Part shown: positions 16,604-23,969 of the stretch, piece by piece
How positions within the stretch are numbered: the first letter of the stretch is position 1
Layout: each line of letters starts with the position of its first letter
Source of the DNA: Polaromonas sp047303325
Lineage (GTDB): Bacteria > Pseudomonadota > Gammaproteobacteria > Burkholderiales > Burkholderiaceae_C
Direction of reading: 5' to 3'
DNA length: 64,000 nucleotides
Assembly (NCBI RefSeq): GCF_047303325.1
Contig: NZ_JBKBEX010000017.1
Span: 1-64,000 of the forward strand
Position numbers and translations under genes: made by a program
Notes under the pieces: generated by a model
What the model was told of the DNA's origin: nothing
The model's database searches: none
What the model saw: the letters and a program-made list of their open reading frames with translations, nothing else

Positions 16604-16641
16604 AAAGGCTTCAAAACTTCGGTTTTGGAGCCTTTTTCTTT
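16604..16641 (+). terminator. Rho-independent terminator after the RRM gene
   Basis: AAAGGCTTCAAAAC, a TTCG tetraloop, then GTTTTGGAGCCTTT form a 14-bp stem (one G-T pair) followed by TTCTTTT. It lies 45 bp after the RRM stop and is nearly symmetrical, so it may act in both directions. Confidence 0.9.
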
Positions 16642-16711
16642 TGGGGCAGCCCTTTCGGCAGGCCCAAGCCCCACACACCCGCAGCCCCTGAAACATCTTT
16701 TTCAAATTAAC

Positions 16712-16747
16712 TTGTACACAATTTAATTGTGAGCTATAATTCGTCCA
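16712..16747 (+). promoter_or_regulatory. ohrR promoter with embedded OhrR operator
   Basis: A -35 TTGTAC (16712-16717), 17-bp spacer and perfect -10 TATAAT (16735-16740) are visible. Within the spacer lies the perfect palindrome CACAATTTAATTGTG (16717-16731), which matches the TACAATT-AATTGTA OhrR operator type. The transcription start predicted from the -10 falls at about 16747, the A of the ohrR ATG. Repression by occlusion and release on peroxide oxidation is inferred. Confidence 0.82.
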
Positions 16748-17196
16748 TGCCAAACAAAACCGACTCCGTGGACGCCATGCTGCAACTGGACAACCAGCTG
16801 TGCTTCGCGCTGTATTCCACCTCGCTGGCCATGACCAAGCTCTACAAGCCCCTGCTCGAGGATCTGGGACTGACCTACCCGCAATACCTCGCGATGCTGG
16901 TGCTGTGGGAGCAGGACGGCCTCACGGTGTCCGAGCTCGGCGAGCGGCTGTACCTCGATTCGGGCACGCTGACGCCTTTGCTCAAGCGCATGGAAGCGGC
17001 CGGGCTGGTCTCGCGCCTGCGCGCCGTGGAGGACGAGCGCCGCGTGCACATCACATTGACGGCCGCGGGCCGCAAGCTCAAGGACAAGGCCGCCAAGATC
17101 CCGGGCTGCATCCTGAGCGCCACGCAATGCTCGATTCCCGAACTGGTGTCGCTGACGCAGCAAGTCCAGTCTTTCCGCAAGCGCCTCACGGCCTGA
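16747..17196 (+). CDS. ohrR: Organic-hydroperoxide-sensing MarR-type repressor
   Basis: A 149-aa winged-helix repressor. The peroxide-sensing cysteine is in LDNQLCFALYSTSLAMTK, the OhrR hallmark, near residue 20. The DNA-binding wing is ERLYLDSGTLTPLLKRME, followed by RAVEDERRVHITLT. A second Cys pair near the C-terminus (IPGCILSATQC) fits a 2-Cys OhrR in which the sensing Cys forms a disulfide. ATG 16747 is chosen because an upstream in-frame ATG (16729) lies inside the operator and -10 region. There is no Shine-Dalgarno before 16747, so the message may be leaderless. ATG 16777 is a weaker alternative. It precedes ohr by 65 bp. Confidence 0.92.
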   Translation: MPNKTDSVDAMLQLDNQLCFALYSTSLAMTKLYKPLLEDLGLTYPQYLAMLVLWEQDGLTVSELGERLYLDSGTLTPLLKRMEAAGLVSRLRAVEDERRVHITLTAAGRKLKDKAAKIPGCILSATQCSIPELVSLTQQVQSFRKRLTA

Positions 17197-17261
17197 TCCG
17201 TTTTACTTTTCACCGATTTTTAACCCGCCCCTGACCGGGGTATTTTCCAAAGGAAGCCACC

Positions 17262-17678
17262 ATGACCACGCTCGAAAAAGTTCTCTACACCGCCCACGCC
17301 CACACTACCGGCGGCCGTGACGGCAAGTCCAAGACCGACGACGGCCGCCTGGACGTCACCCTGAGCTCGCCCGGCACCTCGGGCACCGGCACCAACCCCG
17401 AGCAGCTGTTCGCGGCCGGCTACGCAGCCTGCTTCATCGGCGCGATGAAGGCCGTGGGCGGCATGAAGAAGATCGACGTGCCCGCCGACGTGTCGATTGA
17501 CTCCAGCGTCGACCTGGGCAAGATCCCCAACGGCTACGGCATCGCCGTGCGCCTGGACGTGACCCTGCCCGGCATGGACCGCGCCGCTGCCCAGGCGCTG
17601 GTGGACGCAGCCCACCAGGTCTGCCCTTACTCCAATGCCACGCGCGGCAATATCGACGTTGTGATCACCCTGAAGTAA
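17262..17678 (+). CDS. ohr: Organic hydroperoxide resistance protein
   Basis: A 138-aa OsmC/Ohr-family thiol peroxidase that reduces organic and lipid hydroperoxides using dihydrolipoamide-linked reductants. The two reactive cysteines are in AAGYAACFIGAM (peroxidatic) and AHQVCPYSNATRGN (resolving), both in the canonical Ohr context. AAAGGAAG precedes the ATG by a normal spacing. It lies 65 bp after ohrR on the same strand and is followed by a hairpin terminator, so the pair forms a compact OhrR-controlled unit, possibly with readthrough from the ohrR promoter. Confidence 0.96.
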   Translation: MTTLEKVLYTAHAHTTGGRDGKSKTDDGRLDVTLSSPGTSGTGTNPEQLFAAGYAACFIGAMKAVGGMKKIDVPADVSIDSSVDLGKIPNGYGIAVRLDVTLPGMDRAAAQALVDAAHQVCPYSNATRGNIDVVITLK

Positions 17679-17700
17679 TCAGGCCTCAGTGTCACTAATG

Positions 17701-17737
17701 CGGCCCGCCGGTGTTGAACCGGTGGGCCGTTTCATTT
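17701..17737 (+). terminator. Hairpin terminator after ohr
   Basis: CGGCCCGCCGGT, loop GTTGA, ACCGGTGGGCCG make a 12-bp stem with one G-T pair, followed by TTTCATTT. It starts 22 bp after the ohr stop and ends shortly before the next gene. The T-tract is interrupted, so termination may be partial. Confidence 0.7.
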
Positions 17738-17749
17738 ACGGTGTGGCGC

Positions 17750-18859
17750 ATGAGTACCGCAGCCCCCACCTCCAACTTCCAGGTCCGCAAGGACGCCCTC
17801 GCCGAAACCCGCTGGGAAACCGGCACCTCCCTGCCGCTGGCGCCCGGCCAGGTGCGGCTGGCCATCGAGTCCTTCGCACTCACGTCCAACAACATCACCT
17901 ACGCGGCCTTTGGCGAGGCCATGAATTACTGGCAATTCTTCCCAACCGGTGAGGAGAGCTGGGGCTGCATCCCGGTATGGGGTTTCGCCACGGTGGTCGA
18001 GTCCTTATGCGAGGGTGTCACCGTGGGCGAGAAGTTTTACGGCTACTACCCCATGGGCAGCGAGCTGGTGGTGCAGCCCGCGCGCGTGACGCCCGCGGGC
18101 TTTTTTGACGGCGCTGCTCACCGCCAGGCGCTGCCGGTGGTCTACAACCAGTACATGCGCTGCAGCACGGACCCGTTTTACGACGCCGCCACCGAAGACG
18201 TGCAGTCGCTGCTGCGCCCGCTGTTCATCACCTCCTTCCTGATCGACGATTTCCTGGCCGACAACGATTTTTTCGGCGGGGGCACTACCCTGCTGCTGTC
18301 CAGCGCATCGAGCAAGACCGCTTACGGCACGGCCTTTCAGCTCGCCAGGCGCGCCGGCTTGGCGGTCGTGGGCCTGACCTCGCCGGGCAACATGGCCTTC
18401 TGCGAAAGCCTGGGCTGCTACAGCCAAGTGCTGGGCTACGAACAGCTGGACAGCCTGGCCGCCGAGACGCCCTGCATCTACGTCGACTTCGCGGGCAGCG
18501 CCCCCCTGCGCCAGCGCATCCACAACCGCTTCGGCCAGCTGCGCTACAACTGCTCCATTGGCGGCACCCATGTCGACGAACTCGCGGCCAAGGGCGGCAG
18601 CCGGGATTTGCCGGGCCCCAGGCCGGTGCTGTTTTTTGCGCCGGCCCAGGTCAAAAAGCGCGTCGCCGAGTGGGGCGCGGAAGCCTTCGGCCGCAAGCTG
18701 GCGCAAGCCTGGCAGGACTTCACCCGGCAGGTGGGCAGCACCCAGCCGCCCTGGCTCAGCCCCCAGCGGCATGCCGGCCAGGCCGCCGTGCAGGCGGTGT
18801 ACCAGGAGGTGCTCGCCGGCAAGGGCGACCCGCGCACCGGCCACATCCTGCTGCCCTGA
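17750..18859 (+). CDS. DUF2855 family protein
   Basis: A 369-aa protein of the DUF2855 family. The fold resembles a medium-chain reductase: an N-terminal domain with PLAPGQVRLAIESFALTSNNITYAAFG and a Rossmann-like segment LLLSSASSKTAYGTAFQLAR. No zinc-binding cysteines of alcohol dehydrogenases are obvious, and no biochemical activity is established for the family to my knowledge. Start 17750 (MSTAAPTSNF) is used because the upstream part of the frame overlaps the ohr terminator. The SrkA-like kinase follows 73 bp downstream. Confidence 0.8.
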   Translation: MSTAAPTSNFQVRKDALAETRWETGTSLPLAPGQVRLAIESFALTSNNITYAAFGEAMNYWQFFPTGEESWGCIPVWGFATVVESLCEGVTVGEKFYGYYPMGSELVVQPARVTPAGFFDGAAHRQALPVVYNQYMRCSTDPFYDAATEDVQSLLRPLFITSFLIDDFLADNDFFGGGTTLLLSSASSKTAYGTAFQLARRAGLAVVGLTSPGNMAFCESLGCYSQVLGYEQLDSLAAETPCIYVDFAGSAPLRQRIHNRFGQLRYNCSIGGTHVDELAAKGGSRDLPGPRPVLFFAPAQVKKRVAEWGAEAFGRKLAQAWQDFTRQVGSTQPPWLSPQRHAGQAAVQAVYQEVLAGKGDPRTGHILLP

Positions 18860-18932
18860 AAAGCTCTTCGCGGGAACAGCCATTTACAAGCCCCCGCTGG
18901 CTGGGCCCGGCAACTGCGCCGACAATCGGTGC

Positions 18933-19994
18933 ATGACCGAGAAAAGCCAAGCCCCTGCCAGCGCCGCGCTGCATGCGTATGAGACGCTGACCCCTGACCG
19001 CGTGCTCGACGCGCTGGCCAGCGTGGGGCTGCTGGGCGACGGCCGGCTGATGGCGCTGTCCAGCTACGAGAACCGGGTCTACCAGGTGCACCTCGAAAGC
19101 CCCGTCGGCGAAGCCGAGCTGGCGGGCGACGTGGTGGTCGCCAAGTTCTACCGGCCGGACCGCTGGAGCGACGCGCAAATCATCGAGGAGCACGCCTTCG
19201 CGGCCGAGCTCATGGCGGCCGAAATCCCGGTGGTCGGCCCGCTGGTGCTGGAAGGCGCCACGCTGCACCACTTCGGCGGCTTCAGCTTCAGCGTCTCGCC
19301 CAGCCGCGGCGGGCGCCGGCCCGAGCTCGACAACCTCGAGGTGCTGGAATGGATAGGCCGCTTCCTGGCGCGCATACACACCGTGGGCAGCGCAAAACCT
19401 TTTGTCCATCGCCCCGCGCTCAACCTGCAGACCTTCGGCTTTGCCCCGCGCGACATCCTGCTGGGCGGCGGCCCGGGCTCCCACGGCTACATCCCGCTGG
19501 ACATGGAGTCGCGCTGGCGCAAGGCCTTTGACGAAGCCATGCTGGTGGCGCAAACCGTGTTTGAGAGCGTGGGCGACGTGCGTACCCTGCGCCTGCACGG
19601 CGACTGCCACCCCGGCAATATCTTGTGGACGCCCGAAGGCCTGCCGCTGGCGGGGCCGCATTTTGTCGACCTCGACGACGCCCGCAGCGGCCCGGCCGTG
19701 CAGGATTTGTGGATGCTGGTCTCAGGCGACCGGGCCCAGAGCACCCGGCAACTGGGCGCGCTGGTCGACGGCTACGAGGAGTTCCGCGAATTCGACCGGC
19801 GCGAACTCGCGCTGATAGAGCCGCTGCGCACCCTGCGCCTGGTGCACTACAGCGCCTGGCTGGCGCAGCGCTGGCACGACCCGATTTTCCCCATCAACTT
19901 CCCGTGGTTCGGCTCCAGCGACTACTGGAAAGGCCAGGTCGACATGCTCGAAGAGCAGACCGAGGCCATGCAGGAAGCGCCGCTGGTCGTCTAG
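18933..19994 (+). CDS. srkA: Stress response kinase A (RdoA/YihE family)
   Basis: A 353-aa protein of the choline/homoserine-kinase-like fold that acts as a Ser/Thr kinase in stress survival in enterics. Visible motifs: LMALSSYENRVYQV (glycine-loop equivalent), VVVAKFYRPDRW (ATP-binding Lys), LHGDCHPGNILW (catalytic loop with Asp and Asn) and HFVDLDDARSGPAVQDLWML (metal-binding Asp). Length and motif spacing match SrkA. An upstream extension to 18558 is the shadow of the DUF2855 gene. It is convergent with htpG, with a 22-bp gap. Confidence 0.92.
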   Translation: MTEKSQAPASAALHAYETLTPDRVLDALASVGLLGDGRLMALSSYENRVYQVHLESPVGEAELAGDVVVAKFYRPDRWSDAQIIEEHAFAAELMAAEIPVVGPLVLEGATLHHFGGFSFSVSPSRGGRRPELDNLEVLEWIGRFLARIHTVGSAKPFVHRPALNLQTFGFAPRDILLGGGPGSHGYIPLDMESRWRKAFDEAMLVAQTVFESVGDVRTLRLHGDCHPGNILWTPEGLPLAGPHFVDLDDARSGPAVQDLWMLVSGDRAQSTRQLGALVDGYEEFREFDRRELALIEPLRTLRLVHYSAWLAQRWHDPIFPINFPWFGSSDYWKGQVDMLEEQTEAMQEAPLVV

Positions 19995-20016
19995 CCGGGA
20001 GACGGCGCGGCGACGC

Positions 20017-21909
20017 TCAGGCCAGCAACGCGTTCACCCGCCGCACATAGGCCGCCGGGTCATTCGGCATGCCGCCCTCGGCCAGCAATGCCTGGTCGAA
20101 CAGGATGTGCGCGAGGTCGTCGAAGTGTTCGCCGCTTTCGAGCTTTTTGACCAGCGGATGCTGAGCGTTGACTTCCAGGATGGGCTTGACCTCGGGCACC
20201 GCCTGGCCGGCCTGCTTGAGCATGCGGGCCAGCTGGGTCGACATGTCGCCGTCCTGCACCACCAAGCAGGCCGGTGAGTCGACCAGGCGGGTGGTGGCGC
20301 GCACGTCCTTGGCCTTGTCCTTGAGGGCCTCCTTGAGCTTGTCGAGGATGGGCTTGAACTGGGTTTGCGCCTCTTCGGCGGCCTTTTTCTCGTCCTCGTC
20401 CTGCAGCTTGCCCAGGTCCACCGCGCCCTTGGCGACCGACTGCAGCGGCGTGCCGTCGAAGTCGTGCAGGTAGTTGAGCGCCCACTCATCGACGCGGTCG
20501 GCCATCAGCAGCACTTCGATGCCCTTCTTGCGGAAGATCTCGAGCTGCGGGCTGTTCTTCGCCGCGGCCAGCGTGTCGGCGGTGATGTAGTAGATCGCGT
20601 CCTGGCCTTCCTTCATACGGGCCTTGTAGTCGGCGAAACCTACGCTGACGGTGTCCGTCGTTGAGCTGGCGAAACGCAGCAGCTTGGCCAGGCGCTCGCG
20701 GTTCGCGAAATCCTCGCCCAGGCCTTCCTTGAGCACGGCGCCGAATTCGGCGTAGAAGGTCTTGAACTTCTCCGCGTCATTGGCGGCCAGGTCCTCGATC
20801 ATGCCCAGCACGCGCTTGGTGCAGCCTTCGCGAATGGCCTTGACGGCGCGGCTTTCCTGCAGCAACTCGCGCGAGACGTTGAGCGGCAGGTCGGACGAGT
20901 CCACCACGCCCTTGACGAAGCGCAGGTAGGTCGGCATCAGCGCCTGGGCGTCGTCCATGATGAAGACGCGCTTGACATACAGCTTCACGCCCGCGGCCTT
21001 GTCGCGGTTGAACATGTCCATGGGCGCCTTAGACGGAATGAACAGCAGCTGCGTGTACTCGGTCGAGCCCTCCACGCGGTTGTGCGTGGTAGCCAGCGGC
21101 GCCTCGCTGTCGTAGCTGAGCTGGCGGTAGAACTCGTCGTACTGGTCCTGAGTGATGTCTTTCTTGGCGCGCGTCCACAGGGCCGCGGCCTGGTTCACGG
21201 TTTCCCACTCGCCGGTCGTCACCATCTCGCCGGGCTGGTCGTTTTCGCCCTCTTTCCATTCCTCTTTCTGCATCAGGATGGGCAGCGAGATGTGGTCGGA
21301 GTATTTGTTGATGATGCCCTTGAGCTTCCAGGCATTGAGGTAGTCGAGCGAGTCCTCCTTGAGGTGCAGGATGATGCTGGTGCCGCGCTCGGCACGTTCG
21401 ATCTCGCTGACCTCGAACTCGCCGGTGCCGTCGCTGGCCCAGCGCACACCCTGGCCCGCCGGCAGGCCCGCGCGGCGGCTTTCCACCGTGATCTTGTCCG
21501 CCACGATAAAGCCCGAATAAAAACCCACGCCGAACTGGCCTATCAGCTGGGCGTCGTTCTTCTGGTCACCCGAGAGCTTGGCCATGAAGTCGCGCGTGCC
21601 GCTCTTGGCGATGGTGCCCAGGTTGTCGATGGCTTCCTGCTGCGACAGGCCTATGCCGTTGTCGGTGATGGTCAGCGTGTTCGCGGCCTTGTCGAAGCTC
21701 ACGCGCACCTTGAGTTCGGCATCGTTCTCATAGAGCGCAGCGTCATTGAGCGCCTCGAAGCGCAGCTTGTCGCAGGCGTCCGACGCATTGGAAATCAGCT
21801 CGCGCAGAAAGATCTCGGGGTTCGAGTAGAGGGAGTGCGTGACCAGCTTGAGCAGCTGCGCTACCTCGGCCTGGAAGGAAAGGGTTTGTTTTTGCATGGT
21901 CTGAGGCAT
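20017..21909 (-). CDS. htpG: Hsp90 chaperone HtpG
   Basis: ATP-dependent molecular chaperone, 630 aa. The GHKL ATPase domain shows EIFLRELISNASDACDK, then TITDNGIGLS and GQFGVGFYSGFIVAD. The middle domain contains YVKRVFIMDD and SDLPLNVSRE with the catalytic-loop Arg, and the C-terminal dimerisation domain follows. Length fits bacterial HtpG. ATG 21909 (MPQTM) and ATG 21897 (MQKQTLSFQAEV) are both possible; the second matches relatives better. No classical heat-shock (RpoH) promoter was found by eye in the upstream gap. Confidence 0.97.
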   Translation of the reverse strand: MPQTMQKQTLSFQAEVAQLLKLVTHSLYSNPEIFLRELISNASDACDKLRFEALNDAALYENDAELKVRVSFDKAANTLTITDNGIGLSQQEAIDNLGTIAKSGTRDFMAKLSGDQKNDAQLIGQFGVGFYSGFIVADKITVESRRAGLPAGQGVRWASDGTGEFEVSEIERAERGTSIILHLKEDSLDYLNAWKLKGIINKYSDHISLPILMQKEEWKEGENDQPGEMVTTGEWETVNQAAALWTRAKKDITQDQYDEFYRQLSYDSEAPLATTHNRVEGSTEYTQLLFIPSKAPMDMFNRDKAAGVKLYVKRVFIMDDAQALMPTYLRFVKGVVDSSDLPLNVSRELLQESRAVKAIREGCTKRVLGMIEDLAANDAEKFKTFYAEFGAVLKEGLGEDFANRERLAKLLRFASSTTDTVSVGFADYKARMKEGQDAIYYITADTLAAAKNSPQLEIFRKKGIEVLLMADRVDEWALNYLHDFDGTPLQSVAKGAVDLGKLQDEDEKKAAEEAQTQFKPILDKLKEALKDKAKDVRATTRLVDSPACLVVQDGDMSTQLARMLKQAGQAVPEVKPILEVNAQHPLVKKLESGEHFDDLAHILFDQALLAEGGMPNDPAAYVRRVNALLA

Positions 21910-22173
21910 GATTGTTACTGATTAGTTACAAACCAACTATCTCGAGGCGAGAAGTTGTTTCTTTGAGGTCGTATTTACCATTGTTACGTGTAATTCTTTT
22001 GGATTCATTTACGAATAAACTCAATCTTTTCAACGATCTGACGTGATAAATTCCCCACTCCGGTGCTCTGTTACGGTTACAAATGTGCGTTTTTTTTGAA
22101 ATACCTAGTTACAGTCCATTCACCTTCACATTTTGTCCCCCCGTTAACCCGTTCATTCAACCGGAGAACAGTC
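21910..22173. promoter_or_regulatory. AT-rich divergent regulatory gap between htpG and the pilus genes
   Basis: This 264-bp region is strikingly AT-rich and carries six GTTAC pentamers on the plus strand (21914, 21925, 21983, 22070, 22076, 22108), several extended to GTTACA. It must hold both the htpG promoter (leftward) and the csu-type pilus promoter (rightward). A GGAGA ribosome site precedes the pilin ATG at 22174. Confidence 0.45.
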
Positions 22174-22629
22174 ATGAAAAAGCTTATTTTAGTAATCGCC
22201 CTCGGTCTTGCCGCCATTGCCTCCGTGCCCGCCCAGGCAGCTACGGCTACTGGCAACTTCAATGTCACGATCAATCTGACATCGGCATGCCAGATTTCAA
22301 CCGCACCGAGTACCCTCACCCTCGCCTACACCTCGTTCGGCGCAGCTCCCACGCCAGTCACCACGCCGTTTGCCGTTCAGTGCACCAACACCCTGCCGTA
22401 CACCATGAGCATCGGCAGCGCGACTGCCACCATGGCAGGCGTGAACCTCGACTACTCCCTGGTGATCCGCAATTCCGGCGACACGGCTGATATCACCGGC
22501 TCGCAAACTGCCGGCGCGGCAGCCACCAACTATCTCATCAAGGCCTCCATGGCCGGCGGCCAGCAGGGCACTTGCGCCACCGCCACCTGCAACGCCACGG
22601 CATCCCGCACGCTGACCATCACCTACTGA
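22174..22629 (+). CDS. Spore coat U domain pilin, main subunit of a Csu-type archaic pilus
   Basis: A 151-aa secreted protein. The signal peptide MKKLILVIALGLAAIASVPAQA is followed by one SCPU domain beginning ATGNFNVTINLTSACQIS and ending SRTLTITY. It has the paired cysteines and the terminal T-x-T-I-T-Y strand typical of CsuA/B-like pilins assembled by donor-strand exchange. Start 22174 is fixed by GGAGA and the signal peptide; the frame extends upstream only in AT-rich leader. It is first gene of a rightward run with a small secreted protein, chaperone, usher and SCPU adhesins. Confidence 0.88.
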   Translation: MKKLILVIALGLAAIASVPAQAATATGNFNVTINLTSACQISTAPSTLTLAYTSFGAAPTPVTTPFAVQCTNTLPYTMSIGSATATMAGVNLDYSLVIRNSGDTADITGSQTAGAAATNYLIKASMAGGQQGTCATATCNATASRTLTITY

Positions 22630-22663
22630 GCCCCTCCCGGGCTTGATGCCAGGCACCACTGCC

Positions 22664-23224
22664 ATGACCCGCAAAGCCGCCCTTGGTATTGCCTTGCTGC
22701 TGGCCGCCGCCGCCAGTTATGCGGGCACGGCGGCCGGGCAGTTTTCGGTCCAGATCACGCTGACCGACCCACGCAACACCACCGGCAACGGCAACGCTTG
22801 CATCAGTGCAAGCGGCGCGGGTGCAGGCGGTAGTTCGGTACAGGTGCGCTGCAACACCGATGTTTTTGTCAGCATCGCGCCGACCGGCAATGCCAACGCC
22901 TTGGGAAATGCCAGGTTCCTGCCGGGCTTTCGCCCCACCCGCGACTCTCTGCTGCCCGATTACTGTCGCAGCGAGGCCTCCCGCAACGATCCCGGGTCCC
23001 GCACGGCCTGCCGGCTGGATGACCAGCGCCAGGCCTCGGCCGGCGATGAAGCCGACGACGGATGGGAACTCGAAAGCCGGCGTTACGCCATGGGCCCGGA
23101 AGCCGCCGAGATCGAAAAGCAGGCCCGTTTGCGCTTCCAGGACGTCAAGGGAACACTCACGGCGGTACGCCTTGCCCACGCAGGCAACCAGCCGAAATCT
23201 ATCGAGATGCTGGTATCCTTCTAG
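22664..23224 (+). CDS. Small secreted protein of the pilus locus, unknown role
   Basis: A 186-aa product with a signal peptide (MTRKAALGIALLLAAAASYAG). The mature N-terminus AGQFSVQITL and a following Cys/Cys pair (NACIS and QVRCNTDVF) resemble a degenerate half SCPU domain. The rest is Arg/Asp-rich and ends EMLVSF. An alternative ATG lies at 22646. It sits between pilin and chaperone, two bases before the chaperone start. It resembles the 114-aa protein at 28631 in pattern, so the two may be paralogues acting as minor pilins or assembly factors. Confidence 0.65.
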   Translation: MTRKAALGIALLLAAAASYAGTAAGQFSVQITLTDPRNTTGNGNACISASGAGAGGSSVQVRCNTDVFVSIAPTGNANALGNARFLPGFRPTRDSLLPDYCRSEASRNDPGSRTACRLDDQRQASAGDEADDGWELESRRYAMGPEAAEIEKQARLRFQDVKGTLTAVRLAHAGNQPKSIEMLVSF

Positions 23225-23226
23225 GG

Positions 23227-23958
23227 ATGAACGTCCCTCCGCGCCGAAGCAGCCTCGTCACCTACGCTCTCCTGCTCAGCCTGCTGGCGCCCTGGGCCGC
23301 CGCCACGGCCGGCGTGTTTTCCGTGACGCCGGTGCGCCTTTACATGACGCCACGTGATCGCGCCATCGCTGTCACTCTGACCAACGAAGCGGACACCGAA
23401 GTGGTGCTGCAGGCCGATATCAACACCTGGAGCCAGAAGGCGGACGGCACCGACGAATTGGTGCTGACTGAAGACCTGATCCTGGCCCCGCCCATCATCA
23501 AGCTGGCCCCCAAAGCGCGGCAGGTGGTGCGTCTGGCACTGTTAAAACCGGCCGACGCCAGCCGACAGCTGACCTATCGCATGATCATCCGCGAAGTCCC
23601 GGAAATACAGTCCGCCCCGGGCATACAGGTTCCCATTGCGCTGGCCCTGAGCATGCCGGTGTTTATCACCCCTCCCGCGGCCAAGCGCCAGGTGAGCTGC
23701 ACGGTCCAGCGCCCCGAAGCCAAAACCGTGAGCCTGCAGTGCGGCAACACAGGCACAGCCTATGCACAGATCCGCGAAGCAACGCTGATGCGGGGTGAGC
23801 AGGCCTTGGCCAAGTTCGAAGGCGGCAGCTACATCCTGCCGGGCGCCAGCAAATTCGTCGGCCTTAAAAGCGAGCAGGCGATCACGGCGGGGGAAGCCAA
23901 GCTCGTGGTGACCTTTGACGACGGGCAAAGCCAGACGACCAGTATCACCCTGCCTTGA
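23227..23958 (+). CDS. Periplasmic pilus chaperone (PapD-like, CsuC type)
   Basis: A 243-aa two-domain immunoglobulin-like chaperone with signal peptide (hydrophobic core LVTYALLLSLLAPW, cleavage near ATAG). Conserved features include the VFSVTPVRLYMTPRDRAIAVTLTNEA edge strands, the KLAPKARQVVRLAL segment with alternating hydrophobics, which forms the donor strand, and PVFITPP at the domain hinge. It delivers pilin subunits to the usher. The start is two bases after the previous stop, and its TGA overlaps a possible TTG start of the usher frame. Confidence 0.92.
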   Translation: MNVPPRRSSLVTYALLLSLLAPWAAATAGVFSVTPVRLYMTPRDRAIAVTLTNEADTEVVLQADINTWSQKADGTDELVLTEDLILAPPIIKLAPKARQVVRLALLKPADASRQLTYRMIIREVPEIQSAPGIQVPIALALSMPVFITPPAAKRQVSCTVQRPEAKTVSLQCGNTGTAYAQIREATLMRGEQALAKFEGGSYILPGASKFVGLKSEQAITAGEAKLVVTFDDGQSQTTSITLP

Positions 23959-23969
23959 CCGAAAGCCCC

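Noticed and set aside
21910..22080. Heat-shock (RpoH) promoter for htpG
   Set aside because: No CTTGAA with a CCCCAT-type element at proper spacing was found on the minus strand.
23062..23226. N-terminal extension of the chaperone frame
   Set aside because: Codes for Arg/Gly-rich shadow of the preceding gene; ATG 23227 opens a proper signal peptide.
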